Shown here: positions 18,428-26,190 of the stretch, piece by piece
Layout of the letters: each line of letters opens with the position of its first letter
How positions within the stretch are numbered: position 1 is the stretch's first letter
From: Planctomycetota bacterium
GTDB lineage: Bacteria > Planctomycetota > Planctomycetia > Pirellulales > PNKZ01
Length of the DNA stretch: 64,000 nt
Assembly (NCBI GenBank): GCA_018242585.1
Contig: JAFEBQ010000002.1
Span: forward strand, 62,001 to 126,000
Reading direction: 5' to 3'
Translations under genes and position numbers: made by a program
The notes under the pieces: generated by a model
Told to the model about the DNA's origin: nothing
The model's input: the letters and a program-made list of their open reading frames with translations, nothing else
Database searches by the model: none

Positions 18428-19495
18428 GTGAGCGACGCCGAAAAACAGCCCGACTCCAGTAAGCTGATCCTGCCGCCGGCGTCGGAGCGCGTCGATCGTC
18501 GCGCGCTGATCGTCGGCGGCGGCGCCGCGGCGGCCGGCCTCTTGGGCGTGGCGTGGTGGCGAGGCAAGTTGCACCGAATCTTTGGCGGCTCCACGCAAGC
18601 TGGCGTGTTTGTGGCCCGCAATCAGCGCTACGACGGGCCACTGGAACAAACGATTCGCGACGGCCTGATCGCATCGGGAATCGTGGCGGAAACGATGCGT
18701 GGACTGCGCGTGCTGCTAAAGCCCAACATGGTCGAGCCCATGCGCTTGTCGCCGCAGATGACCACTCACCCAGCCATGGTCGTGGCCGTGGCCAACGTGT
18801 TTCGCGGCTGGGGCGCCGAAGTGCGAGTGGGGGAAGCGCCCGGCCACGTGCGCGACACCGAGATGGCGCTCGAGGAATCGCGCCTCGGCGAGGCGCTCGA
18901 CGACGGCAAGATCGAGTTCGCCGATCTGAACTATCAAGACGTCCGCTGGGCCCACAACGCGGGCCGGCGCTCGGTGCTCAAAGGTTTCTACTTCCCCCAG
19001 GCCGTCGTCGAAGCCGACCTGGTCGTGTCGATGCCCAAGCTCAAAACGCACCATTGGATGGGCATGACCGCGGCGCTGAAGAACATGTACGGTTCGCTGC
19101 CAGGCTGCAAATATGGCTGGCCCAAGAACGTGCTGCACCACGCCGGCATTCCCGAGACCGTGATCGACATTAACGCTTCATTACCGCGCACGATCACCGT
19201 CGTGGACGGCATCACTTGCATGGAAGGTGACGGGCCGATTCTGGGAAGCGCCAAGCAAATGGGGCTGGTTGTCGTGGGCACGAACCTGACGGCGGTCGAC
19301 GCCACCTGCGCACGAATTATCGGCCTGGCGCCGCAGCGGATTCCTTACCTGCAACTGGCCGGCGGCGTGCTTGGTCCGTTGGCCGATCACCAGATACGCC
19401 AACTCGGCGAGCCGTGGCAATCGGTGGCGTCGCCGTTCGAGATCCTCGACGCGCCCCACTTGCGCAGCATGCGCCCGAGCATCTTCACGTCGTAG
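18428..19495 (+). CDS. DUF362 domain protein with N-terminal membrane segment
   Basis: 355 aa from a GTG start placed directly after the previous stop codon (TAA GTG). Residues about 20-42 form a signal or anchor helix (RALIVGGGAAAAGLLGVAWW) preceded by RR, so Tat or Sec export is possible. The DUF362 domain follows (GLRVLLKPNMVEPMRLSPQM, THPAMVVAVANVFRGWGAEVRVGEAPGH, DLVVSMPKLKTHHWMGMTAALKNMYGSLPG). DUF362 proteins often carry a ferredoxin-like part; no cysteine cluster for Fe-S binding is present here. Function unknown; operon with the toroid-fold gene is well supported. Confidence 0.85.
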   Translation: MSDAEKQPDSSKLILPPASERVDRRALIVGGGAAAAGLLGVAWWRGKLHRIFGGSTQAGVFVARNQRYDGPLEQTIRDGLIASGIVAETMRGLRVLLKPNMVEPMRLSPQMTTHPAMVVAVANVFRGWGAEVRVGEAPGHVRDTEMALEESRLGEALDDGKIEFADLNYQDVRWAHNAGRRSVLKGFYFPQAVVEADLVVSMPKLKTHHWMGMTAALKNMYGSLPGCKYGWPKNVLHHAGIPETVIDINASLPRTITVVDGITCMEGDGPILGSAKQMGLVVVGTNLTAVDATCARIIGLAPQRIPYLQLAGGVLGPLADHQIRQLGEPWQSVASPFEILDAPHLRSMRPSIFTS

Positions 19496-19521
19496 TCGGC
19501 TGCGTTCTCATCGCTGTCGAG

Positions 19522-20211
19522 CTACGAACGCAGCATTCCCCACGGCATGTTCACTCCGGCCACCCAGGCCAGCGCGAGCGACACCAGCAGATAGAAGATG
19601 TAGTGGAATAGCCCATTGCCGAAGTCGAGATCATAGCTGACAAAAGCCACGGCCGCTCCGCCGGCGATCAACAATGCCGCCACGATCAGCAGGGTGTAGA
19701 TCGAGTTCAAGAAGTCGCTCGGCAGGTGATAGAACGCCACCCAGAGCCCGGCGTAGAGGAACGAACAGAGCGTCGTGCGCACCAACATGGCCCGACCACG
19801 ATAGGGTTCGAGTTCCTGATCGCGCAGCACGGCATAGCCCAGAATCGTCGCCGGGAAAGCGATGACCAGCAATCCCGCCGCGCGCATCGCCAAGGCCGCC
19901 AGATCAATTCCTTGCAGCGTCGTGCGCAGGAAGTACGCCCCCACGAACACGCCAATGACCACGATGGCGCCGATGGCCACCAGCGGAATATTGAGCTTGG
20001 TCTCTTCGCGCAAGATGGGCTTGGTGACCAGCGAGCGCTTGGTATCCTTGCCCCCTTCGGCCCCTTCCGGCGCGTGGATTTTGACTTCCGCCGCCGGCTT
20101 GGGAACGGTGATGACCGTCTTGCACTTGGGGCACGGGCCCTGCTTGCCGGCGAACTTCTCGGGAACCGAAAAGACGGCCTTGCAACTGGGACAAGAGACC
20201 TGGATGGGCAT
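19522..20211 (-). CDS. Membrane protein with N-terminal MJ0042-type zinc ribbon
   Basis: 229 aa. The N-terminus has two CxxC pairs (SCPSCKAVFSVPEKFAGKQG, then PCPKCKTVITVP), a rubredoxin-like zinc ribbon common in planctomycetes. About five membrane helices follow from residue 74 (IPLVAIGAIVVIGVFVGAYF ... to the C-terminus). Function unknown. The neighbouring divergent gene at 20570 also starts with such a ribbon but has no membrane part. It converges with the DUF362 gene (26 nt gap). Confidence 0.8.
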   Translation of the reverse strand: MPIQVSCPSCKAVFSVPEKFAGKQGPCPKCKTVITVPKPAAEVKIHAPEGAEGGKDTKRSLVTKPILREETKLNIPLVAIGAIVVIGVFVGAYFLRTTLQGIDLAALAMRAAGLLVIAFPATILGYAVLRDQELEPYRGRAMLVRTTLCSFLYAGLWVAFYHLPSDFLNSIYTLLIVAALLIAGGAAVAFVSYDLDFGNGLFHYIFYLLVSLALAWVAGVNMPWGMLRS

Positions 20212-20569
20212 GCGCGATAGCTCGACGGCGTGGGCACTCGAAACGGCTTAGTTTTGGCCCCCAGGCCCGCTAAGTCAAGCGTTCAACCGATTTGCGGGCC
20301 GCCGAGACGCGCGGGCATGGCGGCGTTCGCCGGCGCGGGGCGCGGCACGCTTGATTCGGGCCAAAAACTTGCGATAAAGCCGGTGCAATCGCTACTTCCG
20401 CGTACCCAAGCTCGGGACTCCAAGCTACGATTGTACACTGACCGCAGTTCCCGGCTGGGCTGGCCCACGGCCGCTTTACCGGTGGCTGGATCATGCTTTT
20501 GAGGAACAGGCACGTCGGGCTCGCCCGCTCCGATTGAGTTGACACCCCTGGCCACGGCATTGCACGACC
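20212..20569. other. Divergent promoter region between the two zinc-ribbon genes
   Basis: A 358-nt gap between two genes read outward. It must hold promoters for both. No gene, RNA or repeat is visible, and I cannot fix a promoter with confidence. Confidence 0.35.
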
Positions 20570-21370
20570 ATGACCATCACCTTGTTGTGCCCCAACGGGC
20601 ACAAGCTTGTCTGCCCCGAAAGCCAGGCCGGTAAGCGCGGCAAGTGCCCGCAGTGCGGCGCGATCTTCCGCGTCCCCGAAATCAAAACAGGCTCGTCACC
20701 CGGTAACTCGGGCATCAAGATCGATACCGGCGCCGGCTCGGCACCGTCGGCCCCCGTTCCCATTGTCGTCGGGCCGGCTGCTGGCTCGTCCCCGTCGAAC
20801 GTCTCGGCCGCGGCTGAAACGCCGGAAGCACACGAAGAACCTGCGAACCCAATTCACGTTTGTGCCGAAGGCGAGTCGCCGGCCGACGGAGAGATTGCCT
20901 TCCTGTGCCCTAACGGACACCACCTGGCTGGCAGCGTCTCGCTAGGGGGTGAACCGGGCAAGTGCCCCGAGTGTGGCGTCAAGTTCCTGGTGCCAACCGA
21001 GGAAGAACTGCAACAGGTCGAAGAGCCGGTTGACGTGTTTAATCCGCTGGCGATCGATCCTGCTTCGTTAATGCCAGCGTCGACTCCGTTCGGGCCGGCC
21101 CCCGAGGCGCGGCCGTTGATGGCCCAGTACTTCGAACGGTTGTGGGGTTACAAGGAGCACAACGCCGAAATCGAAGTCTACCTGGCCGGCGGGACGGTCC
21201 TCACGCCGCACGGCTATGCGGCGAACCTCTCGCGTCAGGCGGAAGGGGTGTTCCTGATCGAAGAAGAAGACCAGTCGTTTGCCGTGGCGATCGTGGCCTG
21301 GAAGTCGGTGACCCACGTCGTGGTCCGCGGCCTGTCCGAGCCGCCGCCGAAGGTTTTCAGCATTCCTTGA
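20570..21370 (+). CDS. Protein with two zinc ribbons and an unrecognised C-terminal domain
   Basis: 266 aa. Two ribbons of the same type are present: residues 1-45 (LLCPNGHKLVCPESQAGKRG, KCPQCGAIFRVP) and 103-145 (FLCPNGHHLAGSVSLGGEPG, KCPECGVKFLVP). They are joined by a Ser/Ala/Pro-rich linker. The last ~85 residues (from FERLWGYKEHNAEIEVYLAG) look like a small beta domain. No membrane helix or signal peptide, so cytoplasmic. The CPNGH variant is repeated in both ribbons, which suggests internal duplication. Function unknown. Confidence 0.78.
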   Translation: MTITLLCPNGHKLVCPESQAGKRGKCPQCGAIFRVPEIKTGSSPGNSGIKIDTGAGSAPSAPVPIVVGPAAGSSPSNVSAAAETPEAHEEPANPIHVCAEGESPADGEIAFLCPNGHHLAGSVSLGGEPGKCPECGVKFLVPTEEELQQVEEPVDVFNPLAIDPASLMPASTPFGPAPEARPLMAQYFERLWGYKEHNAEIEVYLAGGTVLTPHGYAANLSRQAEGVFLIEEEDQSFAVAIVAWKSVTHVVVRGLSEPPPKVFSIP

Positions 21371-21415
21371 TTCTCGTAGCGTGGACGCATCGAGAAACGG
21401 AATGTCAACTAACGC

Positions 21416-21913
21416 CTAATCCTCGTCGGACAGATCACCCTCGGTGATCATGTGAAAGCCTTTGCTGGCCAGCGTTTCGAGCCCGATGTCGATGTTATCG
21501 ACCATTAGGGCCACGATCGGCTTGCCGCGCGGGCGCACCAGTAGGGGATAGGCCTGGATGATGTTCACCTCGGCCTGTAGCAGAGCCGTGCAGACGCGCA
21601 ACAACGGCTGGGGCCCTTCGGGCAGTTCGACGGCGATCAGATCGCTTTCAATCAGCGCCAGGCCGGCACGTTCGAGGATCTCGCGCCCCTGCTCCGGATG
21701 ACTAAGCAAAAAGCGGCAAAACGCGCACTCGGACGAATCCGAGATCGACAGCGCGACAATCTTGACTTTGCTCCCCTCGAAGCGGCGGACCACTTCCAAC
21801 AGTTGGCCGACACGGTTCTCGAGAAAGACCGTGAACTGGCGAATCGAAGGGTAATTACGGCCGCGCGCCGTGGCAAAACCCACCCCAGCGCCGCTGCCTT
21901 CTCCGGTACTCAT
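21416..21913 (-). CDS. Tandem ACT-domain regulatory protein
   Basis: 165 aa. Two ACT-like domains: about residues 25-95 (IRQFTVFLENRVGQLLEVVR ... ALSISDSSECAFCRFLLS) and 96-160 (LPEGPQPLLRVCTALLQAEV ... YPLLVRPRGKPIVALMVDN). This resembles stand-alone ACT proteins often annotated as acetolactate-synthase small-subunit-like in planctomycetes. ACT domains bind amino acids; the ligand is unknown here. No ilvB/ilvN gene is nearby, so a role in branched-chain biosynthesis is not supported by context. Confidence 0.8.
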   Translation of the reverse strand: MSTGEGSGAGVGFATARGRNYPSIRQFTVFLENRVGQLLEVVRRFEGSKVKIVALSISDSSECAFCRFLLSHPEQGREILERAGLALIESDLIAVELPEGPQPLLRVCTALLQAEVNIIQAYPLLVRPRGKPIVALMVDNIDIGLETLASKGFHMITEGDLSDED

Positions 21914-22054
21914 GGCCGAAACTATAAGCCGGGGCCACAGTTCCGGTCAATGGTCGGCGTCGGAACCGTAATTCGGGTGGGCCGACAAGCTGGCGTCAGC
22001 AAAGGACTGTGAAGCATCAGAACTGCTCACATCATCCCTTTCAACATGCACTCC

Positions 22055-22125
22055 GTCATTCCCGCGCAGGCGGGAATCTAGATCGCGAGCCGTCAACTCT
22101 GGATTCCAGCCTGCGCGGGAATGAC
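22055..22125. repeat. REP/MITE-like inverted repeat
   Basis: Two 28-nt arms starting GTCATTCCCGCGCAGGC face each other (22055-22082 and 22098-22125, three mismatches) around a short spacer. The arms are also internally palindromic (CCCGCGCAGGCGGG). This is the form of small mobile repeats found at many sites in bacterial genomes. It lies in the gap 21914-22289, which holds no gene that I can support. Confidence 0.75.
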
Positions 22126-22224
22126 GGCAAGTGCGGGGCGTCAGGGTAAACGCAGTGCCGTATTGCAAGTTGAAACGGAAGGTGCGGCCACCTCAGGTCA
22201 AGACGTGAATCTGCGCAATAAAAA

Positions 22225-22252
22225 AGCCCAGGGGCGGAACCCCCTGGGCTTG
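22225..22252 (-). terminator. Palindromic repeat acting as terminator of the response regulator gene
   Basis: Stem AAGCCCAGGGG / CCCCTGGGCTT around a short loop, followed on the minus strand by six T residues (GGGCTTTTTTATT). It lies 38 nt after the response-regulator stop. Fourth copy of the window's AGCCCAGGG palindrome family. Confidence 0.8.
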
Positions 22253-22289
22253 TAGAATCACACGACAGTCATTGCGTTGGCGGCGGCGA

Positions 22290-22922
22290 TCAGACCAATC
22301 CCTTGCGGACGGCCCACACCGCCGCTTGGGTGCGATCGGTGACACCGATTTTGCGCAAGATGTGCTGCACGTGTTCCTTCACGGTTTCATAGCTGATCCC
22401 CAGCGCCTTGCCGATTTCCTTGTTGGTCAGGCCCAGCGCCAGTTGACGCAGCACTTCGCTTTCGCGCTGGGTCAGGGGCACATCGACCTCGCCGGCCATG
22501 CGGGGCGTGGCCAGCGCACCGGTGATCCGCCGCAGCTCGTCGCGCGTCCACGCATCTTCGCCACTCGACACCTTGCGCAAGGTGTTGATCAACTCTTCGC
22601 GACTGAACCCCTTGAGCATGTACCCGTTCGCCCCCAGGGCGACGGCACGGGCCACATACGTCGGGTTGTCGTATGTCGATAGCATGATGATCGGCAGATC
22701 GGGATGCGCGGAGCGCAATTGCCCCAATGCCGCCAGCCCGTCGACGTCGGGCATACGTATATCAAGCAAGACGATATCAGGCTTCTGCCGGGCCGCCATC
22801 CGAACGGCTTCTTCACCGTTGATGGCTTCGGCCGAGATTTGAAACTCGGTCCCTTCCAGCAGGCTCCGCAGACCGGAGCGGACTACCTGGTGGTCGTCTG
22901 CCACGAGAATCTGCACGGACAT
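22290..22922 (-). CDS. NarL/FixJ-type response regulator
   Basis: 210 aa from the ATG at 22922, which has GGAG 8 nt upstream and begins directly with the receiver (SVQILVADDHQVVRSGLRSL). The phospho-acceptor Asp is in DIVLLDIRMPDVDG (about residue 54), with the conserved Ser/Thr (IIMLSTY) and Lys (YMLKGFSREEL). The C-terminal LuxR-type helix-turn-helix is clear (PLTQRESEVLRQLALGLTNK, EIGKALGISYETVKEHVQHI). No histidine kinase is adjacent, so it is an orphan in this window. Target genes unknown. Confidence 0.95.
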   Translation of the reverse strand: MSVQILVADDHQVVRSGLRSLLEGTEFQISAEAINGEEAVRMAARQKPDIVLLDIRMPDVDGLAALGQLRSAHPDLPIIMLSTYDNPTYVARAVALGANGYMLKGFSREELINTLRKVSSGEDAWTRDELRRITGALATPRMAGEVDVPLTQRESEVLRQLALGLTNKEIGKALGISYETVKEHVQHILRKIGVTDRTQAAVWAVRKGLV

Positions 22923-23767
22923 GGCAATCACTCCGCTACCCTCATTACCGGGCGTATTGAACTGGTACATCACAAGCCCCAGGCAAGCGGTTCCTGCTCG
23001 CTGTCCAAACGGTTCATTCCTGTGCGCAAACCAAGCTCGGCGATTCGTCCCGGAACGTCATTTGTGACAGACCGCGACACCGACCGCAGGTCGGATCTCA
23101 ACAACTCAACAGCAAACCCAAACTGAATTCAGACTTCAGTCAACAGCGGTAGCTGCGAAGAATAGCAGGTGTTTCTCGCTGCACGATTGACAACACGCCG
23201 CAACGCATGCAGCCAGAATTCAGCGAGTAAAACGCCGGCGAAGAGAAAAGCCGAGCCTCAAACTAGGTGAATCATACTACGAACCCCCTGAATGACATCC
23301 CCCGTTGATTCAAATTGGCAGATCGACGAGCGGCACATCATCGAAAACAAAACACGCAAACAATTACTTGCAAATACCTTATGGATATTCACAATCAATC
23401 AATGAATTTTCACTCATCCGCCAGCGGAGTCGCGGTACTCTTAGCAAAATCGTCATAACCGGGGGGGATGGGTCTCCCTCTTAATCTCATAGTTACGACC
23501 TTTAAACCCGCCAGGTCGACATACAATTTCGTGGTGCTGGGCAGACCGCGAAACTACCGGCTCGGTCAGATTCTGGAATGGTTCAGCCAGCGTTATCTTC
23601 TAGAGCAATTCTCAGAAGCATGGATCGCTTGCTTACCCAAGTCGGCGGCTCTGCCGCCAATTTCGGTGGCAAAGCCACCGGCTTGGTGGATACGCACGCT
23701 ACAGTGAATCGAGAGGCGCTCTAATACGTCGGACCTCTCGCGCCGCTTACGACTCGAAAGCTGCATC
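22923..23767. other. Long intergenic region with AT-rich patch and paired hairpins
   Basis: 845 nt without a gene that I can support. Around 23290-23420 the sequence is markedly more AT-rich than its neighbours (for instance AACAAAACACGCAAACAATT), which suggests promoter DNA or a foreign fragment. At 23644-23680 two tight palindromes follow each other: GGCGGC-TCT-GCCGCC and GGTGGC-AAA-GCCACC. They are probably an intergenic repeat. A 79-codon frame at 23468-23707 spans these palindromes and is not a convincing gene. Confidence 0.45.
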
Positions 23768-25069
23768 TTGGTCGCCACGCTGCTAGCTAGTCTTGCGCTG
23801 CTCATGCCCGTTGCCGTCGAAGACGGCAAACTTGCCGATCGGGTTGCGCCACTGGTCAAGCAGCTTGACGCCGCGAGCAAGGCCGACCGCGACGCCGCCG
23901 AGCAAGGCCTGGTCAAGCTGGGGGCGGCCGCGATGGTTTATTTGCCGGCGGACGATGCGCCGGTCAGCGCCGAGGCCGCGCTCCGCTTAAAGCGGATTCG
24001 CAAACAGTTCGAGCAATTGGAAGTCGAACAGTTTCCCGCCGCGCGCGCCGTCACGCTGCACGCCGACCAGATGCCTCTCGACCAAGCCTTGGCTGAAATC
24101 GAGCGCCAGACCGGCAACCCGCTGGTCGATCACCGACAGAAGTTCGGCCAACTGCCCGGCCCGGTTGCCATCACGCTCGACGTGCAAGACGCGCCATTCT
24201 GGCCGGTGCTCGATCGCTTGTTGGACCAGGCGATGATGACGACCTATCCCTACGCCGACACGCGAGCGTTGGCGCTGGTGAACCGCGCGCCGAACATGCT
24301 GCCGCGCGCCGGCCGAGCGGTCTACTGGGGGGCGTTTCGCATCGAGGCGGTCGATCTGACCTCGCGCCGCGACTTGCGCGACCCCAGCCGCGACCACTTT
24401 CGCACATTGATCGAGTTGAGTTGGGAGCCGCGATTCCGACCGGTGGTGGTCAAGCTGCCGCGGCGCGACGTGCGCGTGCAATACGACGACCAGGCCGAGC
24501 GCTCGGCCACCGATCGCACGGTGCTCGAACCCGCCATCGGCTCGCGCGCCAAGGCCTATGAGTTCGACGTCTGGCTTCCCATTCCGCCCCACGGCAGCCG
24601 GAGGATATCCTCGCTGAAGGGGGAATTTCAGTTGCAAATTCCCGGGCGCGAGGCGGACTTCCGCTTCAAAAACCTGGCGGGGGAGCGCAGCCTGGAACAA
24701 CGCCAGGCCGGCGTGACCGTGGCGCTCGAAAGTGTCGTCGCCAAGCCCGTCGTGCGGCCAGCCGGCGGCCAGCCAGCGCTGCGGCCGTGGGAAGTTTCGC
24801 TGCGCGTCACGTTCGACAAGGCCGGCCAAGCGCTCGAATCGCATCGCAACTGGACTGATGACAATCCGCTTTGGATCGAAACACCCGACGGCCAGCGGCT
24901 CGACCCGCTGGCCCAGACCACCACGCGGCAAAGCGACCGCGAATTCGGCGTGTCGTTCACTTTTCAACGCGAGCAAGGTTTGGACAATTGCACGCTGGTG
25001 TACCGCACGCCCACGGCCATTATCGACGTGGTCGTCCCGTTCGAGCTGAAAGGTTTGGAGTTGCCATGA
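23768..25069 (+). CDS. Secreted protein of unknown function
   Basis: 433 aa from a TTG at 23768, which gives a signal-like N-terminus (VATLLASLALLMPVAVEDG); an ATG at 23804 would remove most of it. The frame upstream has no other start before a stop codon at 23705. Residues 20-95 resemble a helical repeat that carries the planctomycete pattern 'divide the load over all rows' (LDAASKADRDAAEQGLVKLG ... LRLKRIRKQFEQLE). Residues 100-165 (DQALAEIERQTGNPLVDHRQ) recall a secretin/TonB short N-terminal-like fold, then beta-rich sequence. The stop overlaps the next start (ATGA), so it is translationally coupled to the isomerase gene. Confidence 0.7.
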   Translation: MVATLLASLALLMPVAVEDGKLADRVAPLVKQLDAASKADRDAAEQGLVKLGAAAMVYLPADDAPVSAEAALRLKRIRKQFEQLEVEQFPAARAVTLHADQMPLDQALAEIERQTGNPLVDHRQKFGQLPGPVAITLDVQDAPFWPVLDRLLDQAMMTTYPYADTRALALVNRAPNMLPRAGRAVYWGAFRIEAVDLTSRRDLRDPSRDHFRTLIELSWEPRFRPVVVKLPRRDVRVQYDDQAERSATDRTVLEPAIGSRAKAYEFDVWLPIPPHGSRRISSLKGEFQLQIPGREADFRFKNLAGERSLEQRQAGVTVALESVVAKPVVRPAGGQPALRPWEVSLRVTFDKAGQALESHRNWTDDNPLWIETPDGQRLDPLAQTTTRQSDREFGVSFTFQREQGLDNCTLVYRTPTAIIDVVVPFELKGLELP

Positions 25070-26085
25070 CAGGAAGTTCGCGTCCCAAGTTGCTGCGTGT
25101 TGCTCGGCTAGTTTGCCTGGTGGCCGCATTCATTAGCACCTCTTTCCGAGCATCGGCACAACCGGCGCCGACGAGCGCGCCAGCCCCGGGTGACGCGGTC
25201 GTGGCCGCGATCGACGGCCAGCCCATTCGGGCCAAGGAAGTGCAAGCCTTGCTGGCCGGGGCGCTGCACGGGCGCAAGATCGCCGCCGAAATCGAACCGC
25301 TGGCCGAGGCGCAAGCGCTCGAACAATTGATCGGCCGCCGACTGACAACCAAGTATCTCGGTCAAAAGAAGCAAGACGTCACGCCGGCCGAGATCGAAGC
25401 CCGCTTGCAAACATTGACGAACGAAGCGGCCGGTCACAACACGACGCTCGAAGCGCAACTGGCCAAGCAAGGTCGGACGCTCGACGAGTTGAAGCAGGAA
25501 ATCGCCTGGGATTTGAACTGGACGCGGTACAGCTTGTCACAAGCCACTGACACAAAGCTCGAAAGCTGGTTCAAGGCTCATCGCGCCGACTACGACGGCA
25601 CCGAAGTCCGCGCCAGCCATGTGCTGTTGCGGCCGATGGCCGATCAGAGCCCCCAGGCGATCGAAGCCCTGGTCAAGCGGGCCGCCTTGCTGCGCGACGA
25701 GATCACGATCGGCAAGATGACCTTTGCCGAAGCGGCCCAGCGCTATTCGGCCGGTCCCAGCCGGGCCCAGGACGGTGATGTGGGCTACTTCCCGCGGCAC
25801 GATCGGATGGTCGAGCCCTTCGCCGCCGCGGCTTTCAAATTGAAGAAGGGGGAAATCAGCCCGCCGGTCGTCACCACGTTTGGAGTACACGTGATTCAAT
25901 GCACCGACATCCGCCAGGGGGCCAAGCCCTGGCAAGATTCGCGCGACGAGCTAGTGCGGGCGGTGACCGACGACTTGTTCCAAACGATTACGAGTGAAAT
26001 GCGCTCCAAGACCAAGATCGAGTACACCGGCCAGGGGCCGCATCTTGATCCGGCTACCAAGCAGTTGGTGCTGCCTAAGAAGTGA
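25066..26085 (+). CDS. Parvulin-type peptidyl-prolyl cis-trans isomerase (PrsA/SurA-like), exported
   Basis: 339 aa. The ATG at 25066 overlaps the previous stop and opens a signal peptide (VARLVCLVAAFISTSFRASA). A SurA-like N-terminal helical region (residues 45-170) precedes one rotamase domain at about 180-290 (RASHVLLRPMADQ ... FAEAAQRYSAGPSRAQDGDV, GYFPRHDRMVEPFAAAAFKL, VVTTFGVHVIQ). These motifs are canonical for parvulins. It should help fold exported proteins in the periplasm. Coupled to the upstream secreted protein; a bidirectional terminator follows. Confidence 0.92.
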   Translation: MTGSSRPKLLRVARLVCLVAAFISTSFRASAQPAPTSAPAPGDAVVAAIDGQPIRAKEVQALLAGALHGRKIAAEIEPLAEAQALEQLIGRRLTTKYLGQKKQDVTPAEIEARLQTLTNEAAGHNTTLEAQLAKQGRTLDELKQEIAWDLNWTRYSLSQATDTKLESWFKAHRADYDGTEVRASHVLLRPMADQSPQAIEALVKRAALLRDEITIGKMTFAEAAQRYSAGPSRAQDGDVGYFPRHDRMVEPFAAAAFKLKKGEISPPVVTTFGVHVIQCTDIRQGAKPWQDSRDELVRAVTDDLFQTITSEMRSKTKIEYTGQGPHLDPATKQLVLPKK

Positions 26086-26126
26086 ACGAACGCTCGTCGG
26101 TTTCCAGCGTTCTTCCGCCAGACCAA

Positions 26127-26161
26127 TAAAAACGCCCACGTGCATCACGTGGGCGTTTTTT
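26127..26161. terminator. Bidirectional terminator between convergent genes
   Basis: Stem ACGCCCACGTG / CACGTGGGCGT with a 3-nt loop, flanked by AAAAA on the left and TTTTTT on the right. It lies between the isomerase gene (+) and the TPR gene (-) and can serve both. Confidence 0.93.
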
Positions 26162-26190
26162 GTTGCGAGCAAAGTACTCGTACGCCGGAC

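Noticed and set aside
23468-23707. 79-codon frame in the long intergenic gap
   Set aside because: It crosses two intergenic palindromes, has no Shine-Dalgarno and no recognisable protein features.
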